A stretch of DNA of 64,000 bases from Acidobacteriaceae bacterium (GTDB lineage: Bacteria > Acidobacteriota > Terriglobia > Terriglobales > Acidobacteriaceae). How positions within the stretch are numbered: position 1 is the first letter of the stretch; every line of letters begins with the position of its first letter. A program made the position numbers and the translations under genes. This document shows, one piece after another, positions 35,539-45,417 of the stretch. The DNA lies in NCBI GenBank assembly GCA_027449965.1, contig DAIDKP010000015.1, forward strand, positions 1 to 64,000. The letters are read 5' to 3'. A model generated the notes under the pieces. The model was not told the origin of the DNA. It saw nothing but the letters and a program-made list of their open reading frames with translations, and did not search any database.

Positions 35539-35732
35539 CTTGTTTGTTTTGTTCCTGATGTAAATTGCCGCGCGACTGTTTTGTCGCAAATAAAAAGTGG
35601 GCTTGTGGCCCACTCCTCTCTCCGCGCCGGTTTGTGGTTGCTCAAGCCTGGGCGGACAAATTCGTCTGCAAAACGAGTATAGCAGCTTTCAACAAACCGG
35701 TTGCACTGAAGAAAGGAGCAGGCCTCGGATTT

Positions 35733-37010
35733 TCAGCAGACGATCTCGGTGCGCTTCAGCTTGACCCCATCCAGCCTGCCCAGCATGGTGACGGCGATCT
35801 TTTCCGGGCGAAAGAGCGCCTGGGCCATCTGCTGCACCTGCGCCGAGGTTACCGCTTCCAGCCGCGACAGCACTTCATCGACGCTGAAGAAGTGGTGAAA
35901 GTACATCTCCTGTCGAGCCAGGTTGGACATCCTTGAGCCTGCGCTTTCCAGACCCATGAGGATGTTGCCTTTGACCTGCTCAATGGCGCGACGAAGTTCG
36001 TCCTCGGCGATCGGAACCTCTTTGAGGCTGCGAAACTCCGTGAGCACAAGCTCGATGACATCGCGCGCCTTCTGCGCCGAGGTTCCGGCGTAGACACACA
36101 GCGACCCGGTATCGGAGTAAGGGCTGAGATCGGAATAGATGGAATAAGCCAGACCGCGTTCTTCGCGGATGGTCTGAAAGAGGCGGGAACTCATGCCGCC
36201 GCCCAGCACGGTGTTCAGGATCAGCGTGGCGTAGCGGTTTTCATCGGTGATGGGCGGGGAGGGTACGCCGAGGCAGATCTGCACCTGCTCGAGCGAGCGC
36301 TTGTTGCGCAGCACGATCGGCGAACTGACCACGGGCGGCTCACCGTGAAGTGACGGAGCACCGGGAGCTAACCGATGGAATTTTTCCGCAACCTGCTCGA
36401 CAAACTCATCGTGCTCCAGTTGACCGGCAGCCGCAAAGACCATGTTTCCCGCGCGGAATCGGTCTTCGTGATAGCGGAAGAGTGAGGATTGCTCGAATGC
36501 GCGAACCGTCTCCGTGGTGCCCAGAATCGGCTTTCCCAGCGGCTGATCCTTCCAGAAGTTGCGAGTGAAGATCTCATGCACCAGCACATCCGGATTGTCC
36601 TCGTCGATCTTGATCTCTTCCAGTATCACGCCGCGCTCGCGCTCGATATCCGGCCCGGCAAAGATCGGATGCAGTACCAGGTCGGAGAGCACATCGAGCG
36701 CAATGGGCACATGCCCGGAGAGAGCGCGGACGCTGAAGCAGATCGTCTCCTTGCCCGTGTAGGCGTCCAGATTGCCACCAATCGAATCCATCTCGCGCGC
36801 AATGCTTTGCGCCGAGCGTGAACGCGTTCCCTTGAAGAGCATGTGCTCGACAAAGTGCGAGATGCCGTTGAGGGGTGCGTCTTCATATCGTGAGCCGGAT
36901 TTGACCCAGACACCCATCGCCACCGAATGCAGGTGTTCCATGCGCTCGGTGAGGATGATCATGCCGTTGGGCAGCACGGTGCGGCGCAGGTTGCGTGGCG
37001 AATTGGGCAT
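35733..37010 (-). CDS. M16-family zinc peptidase (pitrilysin/PqqL type)
   Basis: A 425-residue protein starting MPNSPRNLRRTVLPNGMIIL. The zinc motif HFVEH (HxxEH) is in the N-terminal half, with the distal Glu region in ILEEIKIDEDNPD. The second domain (LGVPSPPITDENRYATLILNTVLGGGMSSRLFQTIREERGLAYSIYSD) is the family's standard non-catalytic half. Length and NxxxLPNGxxV start fit the mitochondrial processing peptidase-like bacterial proteins. There is no signal peptide. The ORF is open far upstream but that sequence is unrelated. It is divergent from rlmN. Confidence 0.9.
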   Translation of the reverse strand: MPNSPRNLRRTVLPNGMIILTERMEHLHSVAMGVWVKSGSRYEDAPLNGISHFVEHMLFKGTRSRSAQSIAREMDSIGGNLDAYTGKETICFSVRALSGHVPIALDVLSDLVLHPIFAGPDIERERGVILEEIKIDEDNPDVLVHEIFTRNFWKDQPLGKPILGTTETVRAFEQSSLFRYHEDRFRAGNMVFAAAGQLEHDEFVEQVAEKFHRLAPGAPSLHGEPPVVSSPIVLRNKRSLEQVQICLGVPSPPITDENRYATLILNTVLGGGMSSRLFQTIREERGLAYSIYSDLSPYSDTGSLCVYAGTSAQKARDVIELVLTEFRSLKEVPIAEDELRRAIEQVKGNILMGLESAGSRMSNLARQEMYFHHFFSVDEVLSRLEAVTSAQVQQMAQALFRPEKIAVTMLGRLDGVKLKRTEIVC

Positions 37011-37051
37011 TGTGGACACAGGGATCTCCGGTCTTGCTCCGACTGACTCTG

Positions 37052-37057
37052 ATTGTA
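37052..37057 (-). promoter_or_regulatory. -10 element of the M16 peptidase gene
   Basis: TACAAT on the reverse strand, 41 bp before the ATG. No good -35 is seen. Confidence 0.3.
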
Positions 37058-37126
37058 GACGCAAAGGCGACGCGAGAGATCGAAGCCGGCTGGAAGAACA
37101 AGCGATGGCTGATATTCTGAAGTGAA

Positions 37127-38425
37127 ATGAAACGCAAGATCGAATTGGGCCAGAGCGAGTCAGGCAGCGGCGAAAACAGTCACAGTGGAACGATGTCCTC
37201 CGCCTCGCTGACCCTGCTGCGGACCGGGGAGGTTTCGCCGAGAGTGGCTGAAGCACAGGCGCTCTTTGGTCACGATGTCGCAGGGCTGGTCGCGATAGCC
37301 GAGAGCCTGGGCGAAAAGCCCTATCGCGGACGGCAGTTGGCGGATGCGTTGTATCGTCAGCGACAGAGTGACTGGGCTGCGATGAGCACACTGCCGCTGA
37401 GCTTTCGCGAGCGACTGAAGCAAGCCGGCTGGACTCCGGGCCGACCGGAGATTGTGGAGAGCTTTCGCTCCGTCGATGGCACCGAACGCTATCTGATTCG
37501 AACCGGTGAACACACGGTGGAGACGGTGTGGATGCCGGATGGCGATGGCGCAGCCGAAGTGGACGAGCCGGAGACGCAGGGCGAGCGGGCAGGCACGCTG
37601 GAAGCAGCTTCGCGGCAGGAGTGGAAGCGCGCGACGATCTGTGTCTCCAGTCAGGTGGGCTGCGCCGTCAACTGCCAGTTCTGCCTGACGGCCAAGCTTG
37701 GTTTGCAACGCAACCTGACGGCGGGCGAGATTGCCGGCCAGGTGGTGGCGGTGCTGGATCGCCATGCTGTCGAGATCAACCGCAATCGGATCAACCTGGT
37801 TTTTATGGGCATGGGCGAGCCGTTTTTGAACTATGACCACTTCATGGCTGCGGTTCGATTGCTCAAGGACGAGGTCGGCATTGCAACGCAGCGCATGACC
37901 GTCTCCACGTCGGGCATTGTGCCGGCGATTCGGCGTTTTGCCGCTGAGCCGGAGCGTCCCCGGCTGGCCATCAGCCTGAATGCGCCCAACGACACGGTGC
38001 GCGAGTCTGTGATGCCGATCAATCGCAAGTGGCCGATCGGCGAGCTGATCGAGTCGCTGCGCGCGATTCCTTTCAAGCCGCGCGAGAAGCTCACGTTTGA
38101 ATATGTGTTGCTGGATGGAGTGACCAATCGCAGAGAAGATGCTCGCGAACTGGCAGCGCTGGTTCGCCGCTCCGCTCTGCCTGCCATGGTCAATCTGATT
38201 GCCTGGAACCCAGGGCCGGGGATCGGCTACAGCAGTCCGTCGCAGGATTCGGTGCTGGCGTTTCAGCAGGAACTGCTCGCTGCAGGAATTCAGACCTATA
38301 TCCGTCGACCGCGTGGACGCGATATCTACGCTGCCTGTGGACAGCTGAAGCGCACGACGGAGACAGGCACGGCGAATTCAGGCGCGGCGCAGACCGATGG
38401 TGTCGCCGAGGAGCGGGCGCACTGA
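37127..38425 (+). CDS. rlmN: Dual-specificity 23S rRNA/tRNA adenine C2-methyltransferase RlmN
   Basis: A 432-residue radical-SAM enzyme that methylates A2503 of 23S rRNA and A37 of some tRNAs. The 4Fe-4S cluster motif is CAVNCQFC, preceded by ATICVSSQVGC. The family signature MGMGEPFLNYD and the catalytic Cys near the end (AACGQL) are present. Between the N-domain and the radical core is an insert of about 30 residues that is rich in Glu/Asp/Ala (WMPDGDGAAEVDEPETQGER), longer than usual. There is a short weak ribosome site at the chosen start, and an alternative ATG 22 codons downstream. Confidence 0.93.
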   Translation: MKRKIELGQSESGSGENSHSGTMSSASLTLLRTGEVSPRVAEAQALFGHDVAGLVAIAESLGEKPYRGRQLADALYRQRQSDWAAMSTLPLSFRERLKQAGWTPGRPEIVESFRSVDGTERYLIRTGEHTVETVWMPDGDGAAEVDEPETQGERAGTLEAASRQEWKRATICVSSQVGCAVNCQFCLTAKLGLQRNLTAGEIAGQVVAVLDRHAVEINRNRINLVFMGMGEPFLNYDHFMAAVRLLKDEVGIATQRMTVSTSGIVPAIRRFAAEPERPRLAISLNAPNDTVRESVMPINRKWPIGELIESLRAIPFKPREKLTFEYVLLDGVTNRREDARELAALVRRSALPAMVNLIAWNPGPGIGYSSPSQDSVLAFQQELLAAGIQTYIRRPRGRDIYAACGQLKRTTETGTANSGAAQTDGVAEERAH

Positions 38426-38439
38426 TTCCCGAAACAGAC

Positions 38440-39618
<1,179 letters not shown>

Positions 39619-39690
39619 TCCGGACGGCAAGGCTTGAGCGTTGCCGAGCGATTCGGGTGACAGCCGAAGCGATGTATATTCTGTGAGTGC

Positions 39691-39721
39691 AAGTGGGACG
39701 CGCGGGTTGCGTCCCACTTTT
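39691..39721 (+). terminator. Intercistronic terminator between mreB and mreC
   Basis: AAGTGGGACGC (39691-39701) and GCGTCCCACTT (39709-39719) form a perfect 11-bp stem with a 7-nt loop, followed by TTTGC. It would reduce mreC-rodA transcription relative to mreB. Confidence 0.65.
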
Positions 39722-39767
39722 GCAAACCGCCCGCAAACTGCCGCCAGGGAAGCGGCCAAGAGCACGG

Positions 39768-41036
39768 ATGGAATCGTTTTTCAGCCGACACCGGAATCTG
39801 ATTGTCCTGCTTGCCGCGTTGCTGGCGCAGATCATCGGTCTTGCGGTGCAGGTGCGTCGTCCCTCTCGAAGCAGCACAGCGACTGCGCAGCAGCGCGCAA
39901 CGGAGATGGCTCCGCGCGACCGAGGCGGCGTAATGCTTCTGCGGCTGTGGGCTGCTGACCTGGTGACTCCGCCGGAGCGGCTTTTTCACGCTGTCAATCA
40001 GGGTGCGTTTGGTCTTTGGTCGGGATATCTTGATCTGGTCCATCTGCATGAGCAGAATGCTCAGATGCAGCAGACCATTGACCGGCTTCGTCTGGAGCAG
40101 GCGATGATGCAGGAGGATCTGCGCCAGGCCGTGCGATTGCAGGCGCTGCTCCACTTCCAGCAAAGTTATCCGCAGAAGACAGTCGCTGCGCAGGTGATCG
40201 GCACCAGCGGCAATCTGCAATCGCATCTGCTGTTTCTCGACAAAGGTTCGGCGGATGGGCTGAGGACGGATATGGCGGTGATCACCGCAGACGGCATCGT
40301 GGGCAAGGTGCGCGATGTCTTTCCACACACGGCGCAGGTGCTGATGATCAACGATGTGACAAGCGGCGCGGGCGTGGTGCTGGAGAAGACACGGATACGA
40401 GGCATCTTGCGCGGCAGTGCGGATGGGCAGACCGAGGTTGTCGGAGTTCTTGCCGACTCGCGCATTCAGCCGGGTGAAAAGGTTTTGACGGCGGGCGGCG
40501 ATCAGATTTTTCCGCGTGGATTGCCGGTGGGCACGGTGGAGCGCGTGGTGCGTGATCCGGATCGGAGCGCGTTCATTGACATCATCCTGAAGCCGGCGGC
40601 AGATCTGGATCGGCTGGATGAGGTGCTGGTGCTGACGGATTTGCAGTCAGAGTTGTCGCCGGCGATCGAAAGTGATTTGAAACAGAGTGAAGCGGAACAG
40701 GGCCAGGCGGCGGCTGCCGAGTTGGCTCGGGAACAGGCGCGGCGCAAGGCAGCCGAAGAGATGGCCGAGCGGTTGCCCGGATTAAGCGGGCCGGCGGCAG
40801 GCGCGGTTGCCGGGGTAGCGGCCACGGGTGCGGCCACAAGCACGACAACGGGTGCGGCCAATGGCTCGCCCGCGGCAACTGCTCCGCCTGCGCCGAAACC
40901 GATTCCGACTTTGCATCCGGATCGTTTTTCGCCAGGACACGATGCGGGATCGGGCGCAGCTTCGCCTGTTCCGGACAATGGTTCGGCTCCGGCCAACGCA
41001 CCCGCGCAGAAGCCGCAGAACAGGAGGCTTCCATGA
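39768..41036 (+). CDS. mreC: Rod-shape determining protein MreC
   Basis: A 422-residue inner-membrane protein starting MESFFSRHRN; AAGAG lies upstream. There is one membrane segment (LIVLLAALLAQIIGLAVQV), then a coiled-coil (YLDLVHLHEQNAQMQQTIDRLRLEQAM) and two beta-barrel domains (VAAQVIGTSGNLQSHLLFLDKGSADGLRTDMAVITADGIVGKV, GAGVVLEKTRIRGILRG). The last 120 residues are Ala/Glu-, then Ala/Pro/Gly-rich low complexity. It links MreB to periplasmic synthases. It overlaps mreD by 4 bp. Confidence 0.94.
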   Translation: MESFFSRHRNLIVLLAALLAQIIGLAVQVRRPSRSSTATAQQRATEMAPRDRGGVMLLRLWAADLVTPPERLFHAVNQGAFGLWSGYLDLVHLHEQNAQMQQTIDRLRLEQAMMQEDLRQAVRLQALLHFQQSYPQKTVAAQVIGTSGNLQSHLLFLDKGSADGLRTDMAVITADGIVGKVRDVFPHTAQVLMINDVTSGAGVVLEKTRIRGILRGSADGQTEVVGVLADSRIQPGEKVLTAGGDQIFPRGLPVGTVERVVRDPDRSAFIDIILKPAADLDRLDEVLVLTDLQSELSPAIESDLKQSEAEQGQAAAAELAREQARRKAAEEMAERLPGLSGPAAGAVAGVAATGAATSTTTGAANGSPAATAPPAPKPIPTLHPDRFSPGHDAGSGAASPVPDNGSAPANAPAQKPQNRRLP

Positions 41037-41554
41037 CCGGCTTGTCGACGGATTTGCGACGAGAGATGGAGATTCGCCGCTACCCGCTGGCGGTGTATGT
41101 GCTGGTGCCGCTGGCTTCGCTGGTGTTGCAGGCGTGGCTGCCGCGAGTGCTTGGCAGGTTTGCTTATTTTGATCTGCCGCTGCTGGTGGTGCTCTATTTC
41201 TCGCTGGTTCGGCGTCATCCCATTCACGGCACGCTGCTGGGGGCGGCGCTGGGCATCTTCCAGGATGCTTTGACCCAGGGTGTGATCGGAATTCACGGCA
41301 TCGCCAACACGGTGTGCGGCTTTCTGGCGGCTTCGATCGGTATCCGTTTTGTGGTGGAGAATGTTTTGCTGCGGGTGATCCTGAATTTCCTGTTCACGCT
41401 GCTGGCCGGGCTGCTTGTAGTCTTCGTCTCCAGCGCTCTGCTGGGTTTGCAGATGCACTGGAGTGCTTTGACACAAGTGCTGGTGGCTGCCGGAAATGCG
41501 CTGATCGGACTGGTGCTTTTTCCGCTTCTGGACCGTCTTCAAGTGAAGGATTGA
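41033..41554 (+). CDS. mreD: Rod-shape determining protein MreD
   Basis: A 173-residue polytopic inner-membrane protein with about five hydrophobic segments. AGGAGG lies just ahead of the ATG inside the end of mreC (4-bp overlap, translational coupling). Signature stretch: FDLPLLVVLYFSLVRRHPIHGTLLGAALGIFQDALTQGVIGIHGIANTVCGFLAASIG. It belongs to the elongasome with MreC and RodA. Confidence 0.92.
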   Translation: MTGLSTDLRREMEIRRYPLAVYVLVPLASLVLQAWLPRVLGRFAYFDLPLLVVLYFSLVRRHPIHGTLLGAALGIFQDALTQGVIGIHGIANTVCGFLAASIGIRFVVENVLLRVILNFLFTLLAGLLVVFVSSALLGLQMHWSALTQVLVAAGNALIGLVLFPLLDRLQVKD

Positions 41555-41603
41555 GAGCAAGCGGAACGGCAGAGCGCGCCGTATGCTGGAAAGGGATGGG
41601 CCG

Positions 41604-43739
41604 ATGACGACCGAGCGAGTGAACCGCGAAGAGAAGTTGCCAACGCTGAAGCTGACGCTGATGCAGTACGGAATTCTGCTGCTGATGCTGGTTCTGGTGG
41701 CGGGACTTTGGCGGCTTCAGGTGCTGGGCGCGGACAGTTGGAAGGTGCTGGCGGAGCAGAATCGAATCCGCAAAGTACCGATTCTGGCGCCGCGCGGCAA
41801 GCTCTTTGATCGCGAAGGTCGGCTGCTGGTGGATAACTATCCTTCCGTCTCCTGCTTTCTGGTGCGCGAACAGGGAAAGTCGATCGACACCGACCTGCCA
41901 CTGATTGCCCGCGGACTGGATCTCGATCTGGATCAGTTGCGCGCTACGCTGCGACGCTATCGCGGCTCGGCCGCGTATCAGCCGATTCCGATCAAGCAGG
42001 ACATCACCCCGGACGAGCAGGCGTTCATTGCCGCGCATCGCAACGAGTTGCCAGAGTTGGAGACGATTGACGAAGAGCGGCGGCTCTATCCTCCGGATGG
42101 ATTTGCTTCGCACGTGATTGGCTATGTGGGCGAGGTGAGCGAGGAGATGCTGGACGATCCGCGCTATGCCTACTATGAGCCGGGCGATGTGGTGGGGCGC
42201 GCGGGCATTGAGCAGTCCTACGATGAGATTCTGCGAGGCCAGGATGGCTCGATGGACGTGATCGTGGATAGTCATGGTCGCGAAGTGGGCCGAGAAGGCA
42301 TTCAACCCGCGGTCTCCGGTCACGATCTGAAGCTGACCCTCGATATCGACATTCAGCGCGCAGCTGAAGAAGCGCTGGGCACGGCCAATGGAGCGATTGT
42401 GGCGATGGATCCGCGCACCGGCGAGGTGCTGGCGCTGGTCTCGCATCCCAACTTTGATCCGAATGCCTTTGCGGTACGCATTGGTCGAAGCGAGTGGAGC
42501 AGCCTGATCACCGATCCGAACCATCCGCTGATGAACAAGGCGATTCAGGATCAGCTTGCGCCGGGATCGACGTTCAAGATCATCATGTCGGTGGCCGGTT
42601 TGCAGCAGGGAATTGCGCAAAACCTGAAGGTGAATTGTGCCGGTGGCGGCAACTTCTATGGCCACTTCTTTCACTGCGATCATCATCACGGCCTGCTCAG
42701 CATTCATGAGGCGATTCCGGAGTCCTGCGACACGTATTTTTATCAGCTTGCATCGATGCTGGGCATCGATACGATTGCTCAATATGCACATGCACTGGGC
42801 ATTGGCGTGAAGACGGGTATTGACCTGCCCAATGAGATGGCCGGCGTGATGCCCTCGACGGAGTGGAAGATGAAGACGTATCACGAGAAGTGGTACGCGG
42901 GCGAAGTGATCTCGGTCGGCATTGGGCAAGGTGCCGTGGCCGTGACTCCGATTCAGCTTTTGCGCGCGCTGAGTGGTGTGGCGTCGGATGGTCACATGGT
43001 GCGTCCGCATCTGGTGGATGCCGACCAGGTGCCCGCGGACTTTGAAAAAGCGTTGCTGGATACCTATCCAGGATCAGGGACGACCGATGTTCCGCTGAAT
43101 CCGGATACTTGGATGACGATTACGGACGGGATGGCCGGGACGACGCAGCCCGGACTGTATCACACGGCCGAAGGCGCGCATCTGGATGGAATTGACTTTG
43201 CCGGCAAGACTGGAACGGCGCAGGTGGTGGGCGGCGGCGATACGCACAACCGAGGCGGCGCAAAGACGCCGAATGCCTGGTTTGTGGGCATGGCGCCTCG
43301 ACGCAATCCCGAGATCGCCGTTGTCGTTCTGCAGGAGCATGGCGACTGGGGTTCTGGCTCAGCCAAGCTGGCGGCGCAGGTGATTACAGCCTATGTCAAC
43401 AAGCAGCGCCGCGAGGAGCACAACCTGGCGACAGTCCCCGGCAAGCCGGCAGCGACAGGCCAGCAGGCGGCGAACTCTCCGGCATCCGGCTCGGCCAACC
43501 GGATGGAGATGGCGGCAGTGTGGTCGCGACCCGCTGCGAGCAAGTCCGGCAGCCGAGTGGGACGGCGAACTGCCAGCACGAACAGGCGCGGGACAGATGC
43601 GGACGCGGCCCCGCAGCAACTGGTGGCCGGAGGATTTGAGATTGCCCTGAATCATCCGGAAGAGCCGATTCGCAGCGTGCTGCCGGCGAGGGTTTTGCAG
43701 CAGAGGCAGTCCGCGGCGACAAAGGCTGAGGCACGCTGA
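41604..43739 (+). CDS. mrdA: Penicillin-binding protein 2 (MrdA), elongation transpeptidase
   Basis: A 711-residue peptidoglycan transpeptidase anchored by one N-terminal membrane segment (YGILLLMLVLVAGLWRLQVLG). The start at ATG 41604 has AAGGGA upstream; an ATG at 41583 is also possible. There is a pedestal dimerisation domain, then the catalytic domain with Ser322-x-x-Lys325 in PGSTFK, SCD in PESCDTYF and KTG 535-537 (GKTGTAQVV). It is the target of mecillinam-type beta-lactams. The C-terminal tail of about 100 residues (Ala/Gly/Ser/Arg-rich) is longer than usual. Its stop overlaps the start of rodA (TGATG). Confidence 0.95.
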   Translation: MTTERVNREEKLPTLKLTLMQYGILLLMLVLVAGLWRLQVLGADSWKVLAEQNRIRKVPILAPRGKLFDREGRLLVDNYPSVSCFLVREQGKSIDTDLPLIARGLDLDLDQLRATLRRYRGSAAYQPIPIKQDITPDEQAFIAAHRNELPELETIDEERRLYPPDGFASHVIGYVGEVSEEMLDDPRYAYYEPGDVVGRAGIEQSYDEILRGQDGSMDVIVDSHGREVGREGIQPAVSGHDLKLTLDIDIQRAAEEALGTANGAIVAMDPRTGEVLALVSHPNFDPNAFAVRIGRSEWSSLITDPNHPLMNKAIQDQLAPGSTFKIIMSVAGLQQGIAQNLKVNCAGGGNFYGHFFHCDHHHGLLSIHEAIPESCDTYFYQLASMLGIDTIAQYAHALGIGVKTGIDLPNEMAGVMPSTEWKMKTYHEKWYAGEVISVGIGQGAVAVTPIQLLRALSGVASDGHMVRPHLVDADQVPADFEKALLDTYPGSGTTDVPLNPDTWMTITDGMAGTTQPGLYHTAEGAHLDGIDFAGKTGTAQVVGGGDTHNRGGAKTPNAWFVGMAPRRNPEIAVVVLQEHGDWGSGSAKLAAQVITAYVNKQRREEHNLATVPGKPAATGQQAANSPASGSANRMEMAAVWSRPAASKSGSRVGRRTASTNRRGTDADAAPQQLVAGGFEIALNHPEEPIRSVLPARVLQQRQSAATKAEAR

Positions 43740-44836
43740 TGCAGAAGGCACTGGGCTATCGCGACTTTGACTGGCTGCTGCTGGGCATGGTGTTGCTGCT
43801 TTGTGTTCTGTCGGTGTTTGAGATTTATTCGGCAACGATGCACACCAAGTATGTCGGTTTTCACATCAAGCAGATGTACTGGATTGGGGGCGGCCTGGGG
43901 CTGATGTTTTTGCTGGCGCGCGTGGATTATCACCGCCTGCTTGACTTCGCCTACTGGGCATATGGCGTCTGCATTCTCTCTTTGGTCGCGGTTCGGCTGG
44001 TGGGCACGCGCGTGATGGGGGCTCGACGCTGGGTGCGCATTGGCCCTGTTCACTTTCAGCCGTCGGAGTGGGTCAAGCTGGTGCTGATCGTGCTGATGGC
44101 CCATTACTTTGCCAATCTGGGCTGCAAGCGGCTGACCTGGCCGGATATCTTCAAAGCCATCGCTCTGGTGGGCGTGCCGATGCTGCTGGTGGTGGCGCAA
44201 CCGGATCTCGGTACCGCGCTCACCTACTCGCCCATTCTGCTCATTGGTTTGTTTCTGGGTGGCATTCACTGGCGACAAGCGTTTCTGCTCGGGACGGTTG
44301 GCCTGGTGATAGTGGTGGGTGCCTGGTCCAGCGGCAAGGTAGTGAAGCCTTATCAGAAGGCGCGTTTGACCAGCTTTCTGAATCCCGACGCTGATCCACG
44401 CGGCACGGGCTATCACCTGCGCCAGTCGCTGATTGCAGTAGGCTCCGGCGGCATCTGGGGTCAGGGAGCGGAAAAAGGCACGCAGACGCAGGGGGATTTC
44501 CTGCCTATCCCTCATGCTGACTTCATCTTCGCGGCGTTTAGCGAGGAGCACGGATTTGTCGGCGCATTTCTGGTTCTGCTGTTATACTTCGCTATATTGA
44601 TGCGTTTGATCCAGAACGCTCAAACCGCTGCCGACATCTCCGGTTCTCTTTTGGTGATGGGGGTGGTTGCGGTTTTGACCTTTCAGATCATGGTCAATAT
44701 TGGCATGGTCATCGGATTCATGCCTGTGACGGGGATTCCGCTGCCTCTGATGAGCTACGGAGGGTCCTCGGTGTTGTTTACCTTTCTGGCGCTGGGCGTG
44801 GTGATGAACGTGCGCATGCGTCGGTTTGTGAACTAA
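43739..44836 (+). CDS. rodA: Rod-shape glycosyltransferase RodA
   Basis: A 365-residue SEDS-family protein with about ten membrane segments. It polymerises lipid II glycan strands with PBP2. Markers: RWVRIGPVHFQPSEWVKLVLIVLMA and QPDLGTALTYSPILLIGLFLGG, TSFLNPDADPRGTGYHLRQSLIAVGSGGIWGQG (with the conserved Asp), and FAAFSEEHGFVGAFLVLLLY. The ATG is in the overlap with the end of mrdA, implying coupled translation. Confidence 0.95.
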   Translation: MQKALGYRDFDWLLLGMVLLLCVLSVFEIYSATMHTKYVGFHIKQMYWIGGGLGLMFLLARVDYHRLLDFAYWAYGVCILSLVAVRLVGTRVMGARRWVRIGPVHFQPSEWVKLVLIVLMAHYFANLGCKRLTWPDIFKAIALVGVPMLLVVAQPDLGTALTYSPILLIGLFLGGIHWRQAFLLGTVGLVIVVGAWSSGKVVKPYQKARLTSFLNPDADPRGTGYHLRQSLIAVGSGGIWGQGAEKGTQTQGDFLPIPHADFIFAAFSEEHGFVGAFLVLLLYFAILMRLIQNAQTAADISGSLLVMGVVAVLTFQIMVNIGMVIGFMPVTGIPLPLMSYGGSSVLFTFLALGVVMNVRMRRFVN

Positions 44837-45417
44837 GTTCAGGGAATCGATCTGGTTTTGCGCACGAAGATGAGGCGCAAATTGAAAAACTACCATTACT
44901 GGCCGGCAGGGACTCTGATGCGTTGCCCCGGCAGGATTGGGATGAATGAAGACGCAAAGACGGGTAGTTGACGGCGAATGGCCCCACGGTGGGATCGTAA
45001 AGAGTGGAAGCAGGATCGCAGCGCATTGCGTGGTCTGTGTTTCCGTTTTTTTGAGCCTGGTTCTGGCCCTTGTCAACGGAACGGCGTCGCGAATCGAACG
45101 AGTGTTTTCCTGGAAGGTTCTTCCTCCCGGGCAGGCTATTTCGGGATTCGCTGGATATGCCACAAAATCTTTGCTTCAAACAGGTTACCGTCAGCAGTTG
45201 CGCCTGCTCGCCGATGGCGTCCGCAGGCCTTGCTTGGCTCCCAGCCGGAACTCCGGATGGCGGTTACGAGCTGCGTCTGTTGACCATCCGCACCGGATGA
45301 GCTTCCGTGTGTGTGCGGATCGACAACCTGAAAATTCGCCTCCTCCTGTGCGAGTGTCTCCTGGATCATGTCTCCAGCCGGTCGTTCCCGCGGTACGTCC
45401 CGGGACGGAAAGGCACC
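44837..45417 (+). other. Long untranslated region upstream of the RNase E/G gene
   Basis: About 580 bp between rodA and rng without a convincing gene. One frame (44946-45455) looks like a random reading frame. Inverted repeats are present, for example ATCCGCAC (45286-45293) with GTGCGGAT (45313-45320). If rng is transcribed from a promoter in the 5' part, it would have a long structured leader, as RNase E mRNA does in enterobacteria. No clear promoter is visible. Confidence 0.45.
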
